A stretch of DNA of 64,000 nucleotides from JAKZRT01 sp047518005 (GCA_047518005.1 JAKZRT010000010.1:29547-93546); one strand, 5' to 3'. Numbered from the stretch's first letter, positions 42,047 through 52,047 are shown. Program-made: numbers and translations. Notes: generated by a model from the letters alone, not told the origin.

Positions 42047-43177
42047 ATGATGCGCGCCGAGGCGGCAAATCACGCGGAAGCGATCACCAAATCGCTGCAA
42101 CTTCTCAAACAGCGGATGGACTGGGACACGGCCCGGCACCGGCTGGAAGAGTTCAACGCGATGATCGAGGACCCGACGCTTTGGGACGATCAAGAGCGGG
42201 CGCAAAAGCTGATGCGCGACCGCCAGGCCCTGGTGGACGCGATCGAGACGGTCGAGGGCATTGCCCGCGATCATTCAGACAACGTAGAACTGATCGAACT
42301 TGGCGAGGCGGAAGACGACGCCGAAGTGGTCAGCGATGCCGAGGCCGCGCTTGGAAAACTGGCCGGAATGGCCGCGAAAAAAGAACTCGAGGCGCTGTTG
42401 AACGGTGAAGCCGACGGCAACGATACCTTTCTCGAGATCAATTCGGGCGCTGGCGGCACCGAAAGTTGCGACTGGGCCTCAATGCTGGCGCGGATGTACG
42501 TGCGATGGGCCGAGGCGCATGGATATACCGTTGAACTGATGTCCGAAAGCTCCGGGGAAGAGGCGGGGATCAAATCGGCGGCTTACAAGATCAGCGGCCA
42601 GAACGCCTATGGCTGGCTTAAATCGGAATCGGGCGTTCACCGGCTGGTGCGCATATCGCCTTACGATTCAGCGGCCCGGCGGCACACGTCGTTCAGCTCG
42701 GTCTGGGTCTATCCGGTGGTCGATGAAAACATCGAGATCGAGGTCAATCCATCCGATCTGCGCATCGACACCTACCGGTCCTCGGGGGCCGGGGGCCAGC
42801 ACGTCAATACCACGGATTCCGCGGTCAGAATCACCCACCTGCCGACCAACATCGTGGTCACAAGTTCGGAGAAATCCCAGCACCAGAACCGCGACATCGC
42901 GATGAAAGCCCTGAAATCGCGGCTCTATGCGATCGAACTGGAAAAGCGCACCGCATCCATTCAGGAAGCCCATGACGCCAAGGGCGACGCCGGCTGGGGC
43001 AACCAGATCAGGTCGTATGTCTTGCAGCCCTACCAGATGGTCAAGGACCTGCGCACCAATTACGAGACCTCCGATACCGCCGGTGTGCTCGACGGCGATC
43101 TCGACGGGCTGATGGCGGCAACGTTGGCCATGGATGTCAGCGGCAAGAGCCGCGCCGAGGCTCAGGCTGACGACTGA
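42047..43177 (+). CDS. prfB: Peptide chain release factor 2
   Basis: Releases nascent chains at UGA and UAA. The 376-residue protein has the anticodon-like region with RHTSFSSVWVYP and the GGQ motif in SSGAGGQHVNTTDSAV. The reading frame is continuous from MMRAEAANHAEA, so the classical internal UGA frameshift used for autoregulation in Escherichia coli is absent. Two ATGs stand in tandem (42047 and 42050) behind GAGG at 42039-42042. The 3' end overlaps the convergent MFS gene by 16 bp. Confidence 0.97.
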   Translation: MMRAEAANHAEAITKSLQLLKQRMDWDTARHRLEEFNAMIEDPTLWDDQERAQKLMRDRQALVDAIETVEGIARDHSDNVELIELGEAEDDAEVVSDAEAALGKLAGMAAKKELEALLNGEADGNDTFLEINSGAGGTESCDWASMLARMYVRWAEAHGYTVELMSESSGEEAGIKSAAYKISGQNAYGWLKSESGVHRLVRISPYDSAARRHTSFSSVWVYPVVDENIEIEVNPSDLRIDTYRSSGAGGQHVNTTDSAVRITHLPTNIVVTSSEKSQHQNRDIAMKALKSRLYAIELEKRTASIQEAHDAKGDAGWGNQIRSYVLQPYQMVKDLRTNYETSDTAGVLDGDLDGLMAATLAMDVSGKSRAEAQADD

Positions 43178-44643
43178 GGCACTGGGCGCGGGATGCCGAA
43201 CCAGGCCAGGGCGGCCGCCAGCGCCGAAAGCGCTGCGGTGATCCAGGCCACGGTCGCAAAGGCGCCGTTCATGGCCGCCGTGTGGCCAGCGGCCTGCGAG
43301 GCGGCTCCGAAACTCAGGGTTCCACCACCCGATGCATAGGCCACCGCCGCCACCGACCCCAGTCCCGCGACCGCGACCAGACCCGCCAGCCGCGCCACAG
43401 CGTTGTTCACGCCCGAGGCGGCTCCCGATTGCGCGTCCGGTGCCGCGCCCATCACCGCCACCGACAATGGCGAAACCACCAACCCCATCCCAAAGCCCAT
43501 CAGCGCCATGGCCGGCACCACATGGACCCAAAAGTTCTGGTAAGGCACGACCAGCGCCAGCGCCGCATAAGCAATCGCCACCACGGCTGACCCGGCACCG
43601 ATCATGGTTCCGGCACCGTATTTGTCGGCCATCTGACCGGCGCGCGACGACATCGCCGCAATGAATATTGTCAGCGGGACAAAGGCCGCCGTAACCTCGA
43701 GCTCGGTGATACCCCAGCCGGTGATCACCGTCATGGGCAGGAAAAACAGCACTGCTGAAAGCGCCAGGTACAAAAAGAAGGTCGACAGATTGGCGGCGCT
43801 GAAACCCCGATTGGCAAACAGCACCAGCGGCAGCATCGGATGGTCCGACCGCCACTCCCAAAGCAAAAAACCAATCAAGATCGCCGCCCCCGCCGCGACC
43901 CACACTAAAACCGCTCCCGCTGCCCCTTGCACGCCCGTCAACGACCAGGCGATCACGCCCAGAGCCGCAGTTGCCAGCAACGCGCCGCCAAGATCGATTC
44001 CGCGGCCGGCCATGGTCCGGTCGCCGGTGACGCGCGTGAACACCAGCCACAGCGTGACCAGGCCAAACGGCAAGTTGACCGCAAAAATCCAGCGCCACAT
44101 CTCGTGTCCACCAAGGGTCAGTGCCAGGCCGCCGATCACCGGCCCGAGCGCCATGGTCACCGCCGAGGACGCGGCCCAAATTCCGATCGCCCGCCCGCGT
44201 TCCTCGCGCGGATAGGCACGGCTGATGATGGCCAGCGATCCGGGCACCATGAAGGCGGCACCAACCCCCTGAACCGCGCGGGCTGCGATCAGGAAATTAG
44301 CCGTGGGGGCCAGCGCGCAAACGACCGACGCCACCACGAAAACCGCAATTCCCCAGCCAAATACCCGCGACAGTCCAAACCGGTCGCCGAACGCGCCGCC
44401 GACCAGGATAAGCGCCGAGAGGGTCAGCAAATAGGCGTTGGAAATCCACTGGGCATCGGTCAGCGACGCACCCAGGCTTTCGCGGATCGCCGGGATCGCA
44501 ATCGACACCACGGACCCGTCGATAAAGCCCATCGCCGACGCCAGAACGGCGGCCACCAGAATGTACCGGCGGTTTCGCGCGGCGCAGAATTCTTCATGAA
44601 ATTCACGCGTCGCGTTGGGACGCGGCGCATGATGACCGAACAA
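43162..44643 (-). CDS. MFS drug/proton antiporter, DHA2 (EmrB/QacA) type
   Basis: 493-residue transporter with about 14 predicted helices, the DHA2 pattern. Motifs include FIDGSVVSIAIPAI in helix 1, the motif A-like GGAFGDRFGLSRVF, and RAVQGVGAAFMVPGS. Substrate unknown; probably export of amphiphilic compounds. The start is uncertain: the frame opens with a TTG at 44643 with only a weak site before it. It is 15 nt behind the bactofilin gene on the same strand but has no evident functional tie to it. Confidence 0.88.
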   Translation of the reverse strand: MFGHHAPRPNATREFHEEFCAARNRRYILVAAVLASAMGFIDGSVVSIAIPAIRESLGASLTDAQWISNAYLLTLSALILVGGAFGDRFGLSRVFGWGIAVFVVASVVCALAPTANFLIAARAVQGVGAAFMVPGSLAIISRAYPREERGRAIGIWAASSAVTMALGPVIGGLALTLGGHEMWRWIFAVNLPFGLVTLWLVFTRVTGDRTMAGRGIDLGGALLATAALGVIAWSLTGVQGAAGAVLVWVAAGAAILIGFLLWEWRSDHPMLPLVLFANRGFSAANLSTFFLYLALSAVLFFLPMTVITGWGITELEVTAAFVPLTIFIAAMSSRAGQMADKYGAGTMIGAGSAVVAIAYAALALVVPYQNFWVHVVPAMALMGFGMGLVVSPLSVAVMGAAPDAQSGAASGVNNAVARLAGLVAVAGLGSVAAVAYASGGGTLSFGAASQAAGHTAAMNGAFATVAWITAALSALAAALAWFGIPRPVPQSSA

Positions 44644-44658
44644 CGCCGGCTGTCCCGA

Positions 44659-45174
44659 TCAGACTTTTTGGGCTTCTACTGCCTTGGGTCCGGGCAACGG
44701 CTTGGGCGACGCGCCGGCAAGTGGGTCGTCCTGACGCTGCACCGAGCCTTCGAAATGCGCGCCCGATTCGATGGCGATTGTCTTGTGGATGATATCGCCT
44801 TCGACGCGCGCGGTTGCGGTCAGCCGCACCTTCAGCCCACGCACCCGGCCGATGACGCGGCCATTGACGATCACATCGTCGGCCATCACCTCGCCCTTGA
44901 CCGTGGCGCCTTCGCCAACCGTCAACAAATGGGCCCGGATGTCGCCGTCGATCTTGCCCTCGATCTGAATATCGCCGGCGGTCTTGATGTTGCCTTTAAT
45001 GTTCAGGTCAGCCGACAAAAGCGACGGGGGCGCTTTGGGGGCCGGCGCGGCGCTTGAGCTTGATTTGAATTCTGAATTGTCGGCTGATGCCATTGTGTCG
45101 GTCTCCGGGGACGTTTTGGCCTCGTCACCTGACTGGCTGGGGCCGGGTTCGTTGATTCTGCTTTTAGAAAACAT
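44659..45174 (-). CDS. Bactofilin
   Basis: Cytoskeletal beta-helix polymer protein (DUF583, CcmA/BacA-like). The 171-residue product has a disordered acidic, Ser/Pro-rich N terminus (residues 1-50), the conserved bactofilin core LNIKGNIKTAGDIQIEGKIDGDI, EVMADDVIVNGRVIG and VEGDIIHKTIAIESGAHFEGS, and a proline-rich tail. Its first codons overlap the end of the M23 peptidase gene by 11 nt. Bactofilin plus M23 peptidase is a known morphogenetic pair, localising wall hydrolase activity. Start at the ATG at 45174. Confidence 0.93.
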   Translation of the reverse strand: MFSKSRINEPGPSQSGDEAKTSPETDTMASADNSEFKSSSSAAPAPKAPPSLLSADLNIKGNIKTAGDIQIEGKIDGDIRAHLLTVGEGATVKGEVMADDVIVNGRVIGRVRGLKVRLTATARVEGDIIHKTIAIESGAHFEGSVQRQDDPLAGASPKPLPGPKAVEAQKV

Positions 45175-46501
45175 CGCGTGCTGCCTTAATGTAGGTCATG
45201 GGGTTTACGGCTTCACCGTTACGACGCACTTCATAGTGAATATGGGTGCCGGTCGAGCGTCCAGAATTTCCCATATCACCTATGCGTTCCCCGCGCGAGA
45301 CCTTTTGGCCGATAATCACGCGGATTTTCGCCATATGCGCGTATCGGGTCTCAAAACCACTCGCATGACGAATTTTCACCAGCCGACCATACCCGGCGGT
45401 CCAACCGGCTGCGATCACCTCACCCTCGGCGGTGGCAATGATCGGCGTGCCGTAAGCTCCGGCCCAATCCGCACCCTTGTGCAGGCGCCGACCGCCGCGC
45501 ACCGGATCGGTGCGATAGCCAAAGCCCGAGGTATAACGCACCGCTACCGCAACCGGGGTCCCGAACGGAAGCCGGGCCGCCGCGATGCGATGCAAGGCCA
45601 ATTCGTCGAGCCGGTTCAAAAGCGCATTGGCACGCACCGTGTCGGCATCAACTTCCAGCCCCTTGGTGGAAAACGAGATCGGCATCAACGGACCGCCCTG
45701 ACCGGCATAGCCGCGCCTGAGCTCTTCGATGATCCGGTCCGTGGGCAGTTTGACCGTTGCAAACATCTTGCCCAAGGGCTCGAGCGAATTCGCCACGGCC
45801 TCTTCAAGCTGCCGGTAAATCCGGTCGTTGCGTTCCTCCATCAGCTCGATATCCAGCTTCAGGGCTGCTGCAAACCGCAGCGCCTGGTTAGCCTCGGCGC
45901 GGCCTTCTGCGCTTTCGACCGCGAAAATCGACAGCGCATCGGCAAGATAGGCAATGGTCGCTTCCATATCCGCGACATGGGCCGCATCGGTGCGAATATC
46001 GGTCAGATCGCGGGTGGCCTCGGCCATCAGCCCGGCGATCTCGTCGCGCGCCGAATCCCGGTCGCCGATGGCGTTGCGCAGGGTTGCCTGGATCACTTCG
46101 ATCCCGGTTTCCAGCTCGCGCCGCCGTCCCTCAGATGCCAAAAGCGCGCTCTGCATCGCCGAAACCTGGTTCAATGCCACCGCAAATCGTTCCTGCGCCG
46201 CAGCGGTGGCCATGATCTGGCGGTCGCGCTCCGTCGCGATCTCGTTCAACCGCGCTTCATAAAGCGCCTGTTTGCGCTCGGCCTGGTCGCGCAGCGACCC
46301 GGCACCGACGTTGTCCATCAGAATAATCGCGGTGGCGATGACCGACCAACCAACCAGGACCGAAGACCCGACCCAGGCGCCCAGCTGCATCGCCGGACGC
46401 AACCGGATGTACCGGGTTTCATCGTCGGAACGGATGAAAAGCCGTTTCTCGGGGAATGCGCGCCCGATCAGCTTACTTAGCGATAATTTGCCGTCTTTCA
46501 C
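45164..46501 (-). CDS. M23 metallopeptidase with membrane anchor and coiled coil
   Basis: 445-residue bitopic protein. Residues 1-40 are cytoplasmic, a TM lies at about 43-65 (VGSSVLVGWSVIATAIILM), a long coiled coil spans about 70-260, and a C-terminal LytM/M23 endopeptidase has the zinc motifs HKGADWAGAYGTP, TRYAHMAKI and THIHYEVRR. It resembles LmdC-like enzymes that work with bactofilins in stalked or budding Alphaproteobacteria. The overlapping bactofilin gene downstream supports a common complex. Start ATG at 46501. Confidence 0.92.
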   Translation of the reverse strand: MKDGKLSLSKLIGRAFPEKRLFIRSDDETRYIRLRPAMQLGAWVGSSVLVGWSVIATAIILMDNVGAGSLRDQAERKQALYEARLNEIATERDRQIMATAAAQERFAVALNQVSAMQSALLASEGRRRELETGIEVIQATLRNAIGDRDSARDEIAGLMAEATRDLTDIRTDAAHVADMEATIAYLADALSIFAVESAEGRAEANQALRFAAALKLDIELMEERNDRIYRQLEEAVANSLEPLGKMFATVKLPTDRIIEELRRGYAGQGGPLMPISFSTKGLEVDADTVRANALLNRLDELALHRIAAARLPFGTPVAVAVRYTSGFGYRTDPVRGGRRLHKGADWAGAYGTPIIATAEGEVIAAGWTAGYGRLVKIRHASGFETRYAHMAKIRVIIGQKVSRGERIGDMGNSGRSTGTHIHYEVRRNGEAVNPMTYIKAARDVF

Positions 46502-46671
46502 GTCGCCTGCCTAGTCTCTTGCTCTTCCGCCCCACGACCCCTGATACCCAAGGTGTTAAAATTGGATACCCGCCTGCCGATCTTCCCGCAACAGCTTTGG
46601 TGCAAAGTGCAGCCAGTTTGCGGGTGTCCGCCGTACGCGGGCGGCTTATCGCCGAAGCGCAACGAACCGGC

Positions 46672-47544
46672 CTAGCTGTCTGCCAAGGGCCAATAAAAAT
46701 CAGGCGGAATCCCGGCCTCGGCCCGTTTTTCCTCGTTGAACGGCGGTCTCAGGGCCCCATGGAAATAACGGCGCACCAGATCGTGGAACAGGGGCTTGGG
46801 GTCAAGATCGTCGCGCCCGCACAAAAAATGAAACCATTTTGATCCATAGGCCACATGGCCGACTTCCTCGGCATAGATCGTCTCAAGCGCCGCCACGGCA
46901 CCAGCATCTTCTGCCTTTCTGAACACTTCGATCATTCCGGGGGTGACATCCAGCCCGCGCGCCTCCAGCACCATCGGCACAACCGCCAACCGGCCGATGA
47001 AATCATCCGCCGTATCTTCGGCGGCGCGCCACATGCCGGCGTGGGCTGGCATGGCACCGTAATGGCTGCCCAGTGCTTCAAGACAGTCGCAGATCAGGTT
47101 GAAATGCTTGGATTCTTCGTCCGCGGCTTTGACCCAGTCGTCATAAAATCCAGGCGGCATCGCATGACCCGTAAACCGCGCGATCAGGTCCCAGTGCAGA
47201 TCGACGGCGTTGAGCTCGATATGAGCGACCGCGTGCAGCAGGGCGATGCGTCCGGTCAAGGTGCCGGTGCGGCGGCGCGGAACCTGGCGCGGCGACAAAA
47301 GCTCGGGCCTTTCGGGCCGAGCCGGAAAATCCGGCGGCGCGGCGGTCCCGATATCGGGACGGCGACCATCGCTGCGCGCCGCGAACCACTGACCTGCAAA
47401 TTGCCGCGACAGCGCGGATTTGGCGCGTCCGCCTGCGCATTGAAGAACCCTGACCGCCATCTGGGCAAGCGGGATTTCCCCGTCCGCGTCCCTCACGGCG
47501 GCAGATCTTGAACTTTCGGGCGCAGGTTCGCCGACGCCGGGCAT
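46672..47544 (-). CDS. DUF455 ferritin-like protein
   Basis: 290-residue member of DUF455 (COG2833), a ferritin-like all-helical family of unknown function. Putative metal ligands lie in HAVAHIELNAVDLHWDL, KAADEESKHFNLICDCLE and IYAEEVGHVAYGSKWF, matching the Glu/His spacing of ferritin-like di-iron sites. The first 100 residues are Arg/Pro-rich and poorly conserved-looking. The ATG at 47544 (MPGVGEP) is used, with AAGGAAGG 10 nt before it; an ATG at 47583 adds 13 residues. Divergent from the AsmA-like gene. Confidence 0.85.
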   Translation of the reverse strand: MPGVGEPAPESSRSAAVRDADGEIPLAQMAVRVLQCAGGRAKSALSRQFAGQWFAARSDGRRPDIGTAAPPDFPARPERPELLSPRQVPRRRTGTLTGRIALLHAVAHIELNAVDLHWDLIARFTGHAMPPGFYDDWVKAADEESKHFNLICDCLEALGSHYGAMPAHAGMWRAAEDTADDFIGRLAVVPMVLEARGLDVTPGMIEVFRKAEDAGAVAALETIYAEEVGHVAYGSKWFHFLCGRDDLDPKPLFHDLVRRYFHGALRPPFNEEKRAEAGIPPDFYWPLADS

Positions 47545-47597
47545 CTTTCGCGTGCCTTCCTTGTATGGCCTTTGTCTTTGCATAGACTTAGGACGTA

Positions 47598-50500
47598 ATG
47601 AACCGGGCGAGACAAGCCCCATTGGCACGCATGCAAACCGAGAACCCGAAAAACCCCGCACTAGGAAATCGCCACCCTCTGTGGCGCCTGGTTTTGTGGT
47701 TTGGGTCGACAGTGATAGGCCTTGGTATCCTGGCCGGCCTTGTCGTCGCGTTTCTGAGCGGTCAAACCCTGAAGCTGCCGGACTGGGCCGCGACACGGCT
47801 GGGGACCCAGATCAACGCCCAGCTTTCGCCCGCCCGGATCGGGCTGGGCGGGCTGGAGATCACGTTTCGCGAAGGCGCGGCGCCGGTTGTCGCGCTGACG
47901 GCGGTCCGGGTTTTCGACGGAAACGGGCGCTTCGTGGCCTGGGTGCCGCGCGCCATCATCGCGCTGGACCGCGCGGCGCTGCTCGGCGGCGCGGTTTCGC
48001 CGCAGGCGGTTGCGATCGACGGGCTTCGCATCAGCCTCAGCCGAAACGCGCAGGGCGAATTTGAAATCGCCCTCGGCGATCCCGAGGGGATCGAAAGCAT
48101 CGGCGGCAGCCCGGCAGCGCTTTTGGACGAGATCGACCAAATACTCGCAATTCCGGGCCTGAGCGCGCTTCAGGTCATCGAAGCGCAGAACGTCTCGCTG
48201 GTTCTGGACGATCAAGTCGCACATCGGCGCTGGTCGGTGTCGGACGGCAATCTGCGCCTGGAACGGACCGCCGACGGCGCGTCGTTCCGGGTTGGTTTCG
48301 ACACGCTTGGGCACCAGGGTGCGCCCGCGACCGTGGCGTTTTCCATCGAAACGCGGGCCGAAGATCTGACCGCGTCTCTGGGGGCCAGCATCGAAAACAT
48401 CTCGGCCGGCGACATTGCCGCCTGGGGTCCGTCGCTGGCATGGCTGCGCCTGCTCGAAGCACCGGTGGCAGGTTCGCTGAGGCTTGGATTTACCGGCGAC
48501 GGTTCGCTCGAGGTTCTGAATGCCGCGCTCGACATTGGCGCCGGATTCGCGCGGGTACCGGGCACCGAACGCGCCGTTGGTGTCGATCGGGGCCGAGCTT
48601 ATTTCGGCTTCAGACCCGAGACCCAAACCGTCGAATTCACCGAAATATCCATCAGCACATCGGATATGAGCTTCGATGCCGAAGGCCAGATGTTTCTGCA
48701 GCCCGAGGAAGACATTCGCCCCGCCCAGCTGATCACGCAATTGCAGTTTCGCGATGTTGCGATCTCGCCTTCGGGTCTGCTGGATCATCCGGCCCGCTTT
48801 TCAGGCGGTGGCATAGATATGCGTCTGCAACTTGATCCGTTCATGGTGCAGATCGGTCAACTGGCGCTGGCCGATGGCGACCGGCGGCTGATGGCGCGGG
48901 GCGAGGCCCGCGTCGAAGACGGCGTTTTCATCAATTCCATGGACATTTCCCTGAACGAAATTGATCACCAGGGTTTTCTGTCGCTCTGGCCAAGAAATGT
49001 CGTGCCGCACACCCGCTCCTGGCTCGAGCGCAACCTGCAAAGCGGGCGCATCGTCGATGCGACCGCCGCCATAAGGGTACGCGGATCTGAAAAACCCGAA
49101 ATTTCGGTTGGATTTCAATACGATGACGCCACGATCCGCTACATGGAAAAGCAACGCCCGATGCGCGATACCGCGGGCTATGGCAGCCTGCGCGACGACA
49201 GGCTCACCATCGTTGCCGAAAGCGGCCATGTGACCGCGCCAGAGGGGGGCGATATCGACGTTGCCGGCAGTGTTTTCGTGGTGCCGAACGTTCAAGCCCG
49301 CCCCGGTATCGGCCACATTTCAATCAAGGCGTCGGGGCCCATTACCGCAATGTTGTCGGTGCTTGATCAAGAGCCGTTCCGATTTCTGCAAAAGGCCGAA
49401 CGACCGGTCAGCCTGGCCCGCGGACACGGGATCGCCGAGGCGGAAATTCGTGTGCCGCTGGTGCAATTTCCCGAAGATAAGGACATATTTTATGAAGCCA
49501 AGGCTGTCGCGCTGGACGTGGTGTCCGAGGTGCTGGTTGAAGGTCGGCGGATCGAGGCCGAGCGGCTCGAGGTTACGGCGTCGCGCGACGAGGGGCTGTG
49601 GGTGAAGGGGCAGGCGCGTATCGACGGCGTAGCCATCGACGGTGGCTGGCATCAGCCGCTCGAAACGCCCGGCGCGGCTGCGCGTCTGACCGGTGCGGTC
49701 ACCATCACCCAGGCCGGGGCCGATGCGTTTTCGCTCGGGCTGCCCGACGGCACGATCCGGGGCCGGGGCCTTGGGCGGGTCGAGATCGACTTTCCCCAGG
49801 GTGCGCCACCGAACCTCAGGTTTTTCACCGATCTCAATCGCCTGATCCTGTCCGCACCGCCGCTTGGCTGGTCGAAGTCCGCCGGACGCACCGGCGAGCT
49901 TGAAGTCCTGGCGACCCTGTCCGAGCCGCCGGTTGTCGACCAGATACGCCTGAGCGCGCCTGGACTCGAGGCCGAAGGGGCCATTTCATTGAACCCCGAC
50001 GGGTCGCTGGACCGGGCCGTGTTCTCGAATGTTCGGGTGGGCGACTGGTTCAACGGGCAGGTCGATCTGGTGGGGCGCGGCGCATCGCGACCGATGGATG
50101 TCGTGGTCCTGGGCGGACGGCTGGATATCCGCCGCTCGGACGTCGGGGCCAGCAGCGGCAAAGGCAGCGGTCGGCTGGATGTGGCGCTGAACCGGCTGGT
50201 GATCAGCGACGGCATCAGCCTCACCGGCCTGCGTGGCGATTTCGACCCGAACCGCGATCTGGCGGGCCGGTTCTCGGCGCGCGTGAACCGCAGCACGCCG
50301 GTTTCCGGCCGGCTGGCCCCGTCTGAACACGGCACGGCTGTCTTCTTGACTTCCGAAAACGGTGGCGCGGTTCTGCGCGACGCCGGTATCCTGGCAAATG
50401 GCCACGGCGGCGCTTTGGAACTGACCCTGACGCCCCGGAACCGCGAAGGATATTATGACGGAAAGCTCACGATCAAGGACATGCGGGTCCGCGATGCTCC

Positions 50501-50906
50501 GGCGTTGGCCGAACTTCTGTCGGCCGTCTCGATCATCGGGTTTCTCGAGCAACTGGACGGCACCGGCATCGCGTTTTCCAATGTTTCGGCCGAATTCGTG
50601 CTGACCCCGGACAGGGTCGTCGTCACCGGTTCGCGTGCGGTTGGTGCCTCGCTCGGGCTGACAATGGACGGCGAATACGACCTCGCCACCCACCAGATGA
50701 AAATGCAGGGCGTGATAACCCCGATTTATATCATCAACGGCGTTGGTCAGCTTGTCTCACGCCGCGGCGAGGGGCTTTTCGGGTTCTCATACCGGCTGAA
50801 CGGTGCCTCCAGCGACCCGCAGGTCAGGGTTAATCCATTGTCCATTCTGGCACCGGGTTTCCTGCGCGACTTGTTCAGTCGCTCTGACCTAAAAGTGGAA
50901 GAATAA
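47598..50906 (+). CDS. YhdP/AsmA-like large envelope protein
   Basis: 1102-residue protein with one N-terminal TM (FGSTVIGLGILAGLVVAFL, about residues 38-56) and a very long periplasmic beta-rich part. The N-terminal DUF3971 region and the C-terminal AsmA-like domain (GYYDGKLTIKDMRVRDAPAL, GEYDLATHQMKMQGVITP, FGFSYRLNGASSDPQVRVNP) match the YhdP family, whose members form bridge-like tubes for phospholipid transport to the outer membrane. The role here is by homology. The ATG at 47598 follows AGGA at 47590-47593. queA starts 2 nt after the stop, suggesting co-transcription. Confidence 0.88.
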   Translation: MNRARQAPLARMQTENPKNPALGNRHPLWRLVLWFGSTVIGLGILAGLVVAFLSGQTLKLPDWAATRLGTQINAQLSPARIGLGGLEITFREGAAPVVALTAVRVFDGNGRFVAWVPRAIIALDRAALLGGAVSPQAVAIDGLRISLSRNAQGEFEIALGDPEGIESIGGSPAALLDEIDQILAIPGLSALQVIEAQNVSLVLDDQVAHRRWSVSDGNLRLERTADGASFRVGFDTLGHQGAPATVAFSIETRAEDLTASLGASIENISAGDIAAWGPSLAWLRLLEAPVAGSLRLGFTGDGSLEVLNAALDIGAGFARVPGTERAVGVDRGRAYFGFRPETQTVEFTEISISTSDMSFDAEGQMFLQPEEDIRPAQLITQLQFRDVAISPSGLLDHPARFSGGGIDMRLQLDPFMVQIGQLALADGDRRLMARGEARVEDGVFINSMDISLNEIDHQGFLSLWPRNVVPHTRSWLERNLQSGRIVDATAAIRVRGSEKPEISVGFQYDDATIRYMEKQRPMRDTAGYGSLRDDRLTIVAESGHVTAPEGGDIDVAGSVFVVPNVQARPGIGHISIKASGPITAMLSVLDQEPFRFLQKAERPVSLARGHGIAEAEIRVPLVQFPEDKDIFYEAKAVALDVVSEVLVEGRRIEAERLEVTASRDEGLWVKGQARIDGVAIDGGWHQPLETPGAAARLTGAVTITQAGADAFSLGLPDGTIRGRGLGRVEIDFPQGAPPNLRFFTDLNRLILSAPPLGWSKSAGRTGELEVLATLSEPPVVDQIRLSAPGLEAEGAISLNPDGSLDRAVFSNVRVGDWFNGQVDLVGRGASRPMDVVVLGGRLDIRRSDVGASSGKGSGRLDVALNRLVISDGISLTGLRGDFDPNRDLAGRFSARVNRSTPVSGRLAPSEHGTAVFLTSENGGAVLRDAGILANGHGGALELTLTPRNREGYYDGKLTIKDMRVRDAPALAELLSAVSIIGFLEQLDGTGIAFSNVSAEFVLTPDRVVVTGSRAVGASLGLTMDGEYDLATHQMKMQGVITPIYIINGVGQLVSRRGEGLFGFSYRLNGASSDPQVRVNPLSILAPGFLRDLFSRSDLKVEE

Positions 50907-50908
50907 GG

Positions 50909-51967
50909 GTGCAGCTTGACGATTTCGACTTCGCGCTGCCCCAGGCCCTGATCGCTACCCGGCCCGCGCGACCCCGGTCGTCGGCGCGACTTCTGGTGGC
51001 AGGGCGGCACCAAATTCGGGATCTGTGCGTCACTGATTTGCCCGATGTTTTGCGACCCGGTGACCGGTTGGTTCTGAACGACACCCGCGTGATCCCCGCG
51101 CGTCTTGATGGGCTGCGGCACCGCCAGACCGGGCAGGGCATTGTGACGGCGCGCGTCGAAGTGACCCTGACCGAACCTCTGGGCGGTGGTGCCTGGTCGG
51201 CACTGGCGCGTCCGCTGCGAAAACTGCGCCCGCGCGACCGGATCGACTTTGCCCACGGGCTCAGCGCCGATGTTGCCGCAGTTGTCGACGGTGCTGCACA
51301 TTTGTCCTTTGATACGGACGGCGAAGATTTTGATGCCGCCCTGTCGCGCGCCGGGGTGATGCCGCTGCCGCCCTATATCGCCGCCAAACGTGCCGCAGAT
51401 GCGGCGGACTTCGAGGATTATCAGACCATCTGGGCCGATCCCGCCGGTGCAGTGGCCGCGCCTACGGCATCACTGCATTTCGATGCGCCGTTGCTCGCGG
51501 CCCTGCGCGACCGCGGGGTCGCGACGACCTTTGTGACCCTGCATGTAGGCGCCGGGACGTTTCTGCCGGTCAAGGTCGCGGACCCGCGCGACCACAAGAT
51601 GCACGCCGAGCGCGGGACGGTCACGGCGCAGGCGGCAGCCGAGATCAATGCGACCCGCCGCGCGGGCGGTCGCATCATACCGGTCGGCACCACCGCGCTG
51701 CGGCTGATCGAAACCGCCGCCGACCGAACCGGAACCGTCTCGGCCTGGGACGGGGCGACCGACATATTCATTTATCCGGGCTATTCGTTCCGCGTGGCAA
51801 ATGCCCTGATGACCAATTTCCACTTGCCGAAATCGACGCTGATGCTGCTGGTCTCGGCCCTGATGGGCACCGCCCGCATCCACGACATCTATGGCCACGC
51901 AATTTTCCGCGCGTACCGGTTTTTTTCCTATGGCGATGCCTCGCTTTTGCTGCCAGAGGAAGAATAA
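50909..51967 (+). CDS. queA: tRNA preQ1(34) S-adenosylmethionine ribosyltransferase-isomerase
   Basis: Adds the epoxycyclopentane ring from SAM to preQ1 in tRNA, following Tgt in queuosine synthesis. The 352-residue protein begins MQLDDFDFALPQALIATRPA and contains RLVLNDTRVIPARL, ASLHFDAPLLAAL, FVTLHVGAGTFLPV, GTTALRLIE and MTNFHLPKSTLMLLVSAL, all family motifs. The GTG at 50909 is 2 nt behind the AsmA-like gene. tgt is in this window at 12717, not nearby. Confidence 0.97.
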   Translation: MQLDDFDFALPQALIATRPARPRSSARLLVAGRHQIRDLCVTDLPDVLRPGDRLVLNDTRVIPARLDGLRHRQTGQGIVTARVEVTLTEPLGGGAWSALARPLRKLRPRDRIDFAHGLSADVAAVVDGAAHLSFDTDGEDFDAALSRAGVMPLPPYIAAKRAADAADFEDYQTIWADPAGAVAAPTASLHFDAPLLAALRDRGVATTFVTLHVGAGTFLPVKVADPRDHKMHAERGTVTAQAAAEINATRRAGGRIIPVGTTALRLIETAADRTGTVSAWDGATDIFIYPGYSFRVANALMTNFHLPKSTLMLLVSALMGTARIHDIYGHAIFRAYRFFSYGDASLLLPEEE

Positions 51968-52047
51968 CGACCCAGGTGAGTCGGACCTGAGCGCGAACGG
52001 GGCAATTGAAATCCCTAGTGCATTACGAAAAGCGTAGGAGACGCGAA

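Noticed and set aside
42668..44179. 503-codon antisense frame spanning prfB and the MFS gene
   Set aside because: Gly/Arg-rich translation with no motifs; the prfB and MFS reading is clear.
44984..46480. 498-codon plus-strand frame over bactofilin and M23 genes
   Set aside because: Bactofilin and LytM motifs establish the minus-strand reading.
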